Source: Lepidostoma basale
Taxonomy: Eukaryota > Arthropoda > Insecta > Trichoptera > Lepidostomatidae
DNA: 64,000 bases
Assembly: GCA_022606425.2 (NCBI GenBank)
Contig: JAHDVF020001050.1
Coordinates: 1,427,501 to 1,491,500 of the forward strand
Reading direction: 5' to 3'
Under the pieces are notes generated by a model, which had not been told where the DNA came from, made no database searches, and saw only the letters and a program-made list of their open reading frames with translations. The translations under genes and the position numbers were made by a program. Shown in pieces: positions 62,865-64,000 of this stretch. The first letter of the stretch is position 1. Each line of letters starts with the position of its first letter.

Positions 62865-63215
62865 ATTGTATTAATAAAGAATTTCTGCTTAATGCTTACA
62901 TATATTTTTAATAGATGGCGCTAGTTTAGATTGACCTAAAATGTGAAGTGTGTCTCAACATTGTAGCATATATTCATTTTTCAAAAAAATGTTATACGTG
63001 GTGGCCGTAAAAAGGGCGCAATGGGGAATGTTGTTAACATAAAACGATCGCTTAACCCAACCAATGACAGGTCATAAGTCCTGTAAACGCCTCGGCCACC
63101 ATATTCTGTTTCCAAAAAACAATTTACATCTTCGTCTCTATTGAGATACAATTAATCCTTAAAAATGATTAACCCCGCAATGGGTATAATCCAGTATTTG
63201 TCTACAAGTATTTGT
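62865..63215 (+). repeat. R1 repeat, fullest single-orientation copy
   Basis: TTGTATTAATAAAGAATTTC, AATAGATGGCGCTAG, GTGGTGGCCGTAAAAAGGGC, ACGATCGCTTAACCCAACCA, GAGATACAATTAATCCTTAA and the outer arm GGGTATAATCCAGTATTTGT. The left arm is missing. Confidence 0.72.
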
Positions 63216-63239
63216 TAGTTAGAAAGTTTCAATCCTAGG

Positions 63240-63810
63240 ATTAGTTTGCAGCAATTTCCTCTATTATTTTCTTCCATTCATCCCTGTCTTGTGCGGCTCT
63301 TTTGAAATCTGCATATGATGAGCAGCGCACGTCCACCAACAGGTCCTCCAGGTACTCTCGGCGTGGGCGTCCCCTAGAGTTTGTCCCCTCGGTCATAACC
63401 TCCATTATGGCATGCAAGAGGCCTTCTTGTCGTATAACATGGCCGATCCATCTTGCACGCCTTTCGGACAAGGTCCTGAGCAGGTCCCTACCTCATTCGA
63501 TTCTTTGGAGAACCTCCTAATTTGTAATGTGGTCTCTCCAGGAAATTCCTAATAGTCTTCTATAGGACCACATCTCAAAAGCCTCTAGTCTCCGTTAGGC
63601 ACCATGTCTCGCAGCCATACATCAAGATACTCCATACATATAATCTCAGTTTTAGGTCTGTATTATTTGATTTTATTATTTTCGTATTTTTATTAAATGC
63701 ATACGGCTAGCCTGATGTATACGGCTGTCGACCTCGCTCTTAAACCGACCGTCCCATGTTATTTTGCTCCCGAGTTAGACAAACTCCTTGGTGTTCTTAA
63801 GTATTTGTAT
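63240..63810 (-). mobile_element. LINE C-terminal fragment (L7)
   Basis: The minus strand gives FVYLGSKITWDGRFKSEVDS, RIHQASRMHLIKIRK, LMYGCETWCLTE-like codons, then MSERRARWIGHVIRQEGLLH, GRPRREYLEDLLVDVR and FKRAAQDRDEWKKIIEEIAA, stop near 63243. This is the classical post-RT order; frameshifted. Confidence 0.8.
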
Positions 63811-64000
63811 ACATTCAAAAACAAATTTAAATTCGATTGTGATTGTGTTGATCTTTTTACAAAAATCAAAACTTTTAATTAAAAATAAATGTAATAAATA
63901 TACTTTTGTTTTTATTTATTCATTTAATACAAATAATTTTAAATAATAAGACAAAGTATGCTAATATTACAATTTTTATCGAAAATCACTGACATGTATA

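Overview
This is repeat-dense, AT-rich eukaryotic nuclear DNA. Insect-type non-LTR retrotransposon debris, tRNA-derived SINEs and arthropod-style DNA transposons point to an arthropod, most probably an insect; the order cannot be settled from the sequence alone. No prokaryotic gene organisation, CRISPR array, rRNA gene or free-standing tRNA gene is visible.

The only convincing host genes are five seven-transmembrane (rhodopsin-like, FMRFamide-receptor-like) receptor genes on the minus strand, at 33.8-34.8, 37.0-38.0, 40.0-41.0, 44.6-45.7 and 56.1-57.2 kb. Each is one uninterrupted coding exon with a good 3' splice site 83-86 nt upstream of its ATG, so an untranslated first exon is likely. The first four form two copies of an A-B unit (about 33.1-38.15 and 39.4-45.8 kb) made by segmental duplication. 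The fifth (C) is a divergent relative of B. All five lack the usual class A extracellular disulfide cysteines and all end in an extra hydrophobic segment that could be an eighth membrane helix.

Everything else is mobile DNA. The main classes are: (L1) an RTE-like LINE whose ORF stop codon lies a few bases before a (TTAG)n tail, in about 25 truncated copies; (L2, L3, L4) other LINE C-terminal fragments with (GAA)n tails; (L5, L6) jockey/CR1-like LINE ends; SINE1 and SINE2; R1, a fold-back repeat; R2, a non-autonomous repeat that borrows the L1 tail; hAT, mariner, pogo/Tigger-like and Helitron-like remnants; and terminal pieces of Penelope-like elements.

The Penelope-like pieces are the most interesting non-coding signal. 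At least five sequence families share a hammerhead-ribozyme layout (CTGA-N-GA, a helix II hairpin, GAAAC, a self-complementary helix III, then a cleavage-type triplet). They differ in the helix III palindrome and often lie as head-to-head inverted pairs.

Regions: 0-9 kb LINE, Penelope-like and SINE fragments; 9-33 kb nested LINE, SINE, hAT, Helitron-like and pogo-like remnants; 33-46 kb duplicated receptor units; 46-56 kb LINE pile-up including a LINE-in-hAT-in-LINE nest; 56-57 kb fifth receptor; 57-64 kb Penelope-like ends and LINE fragments.
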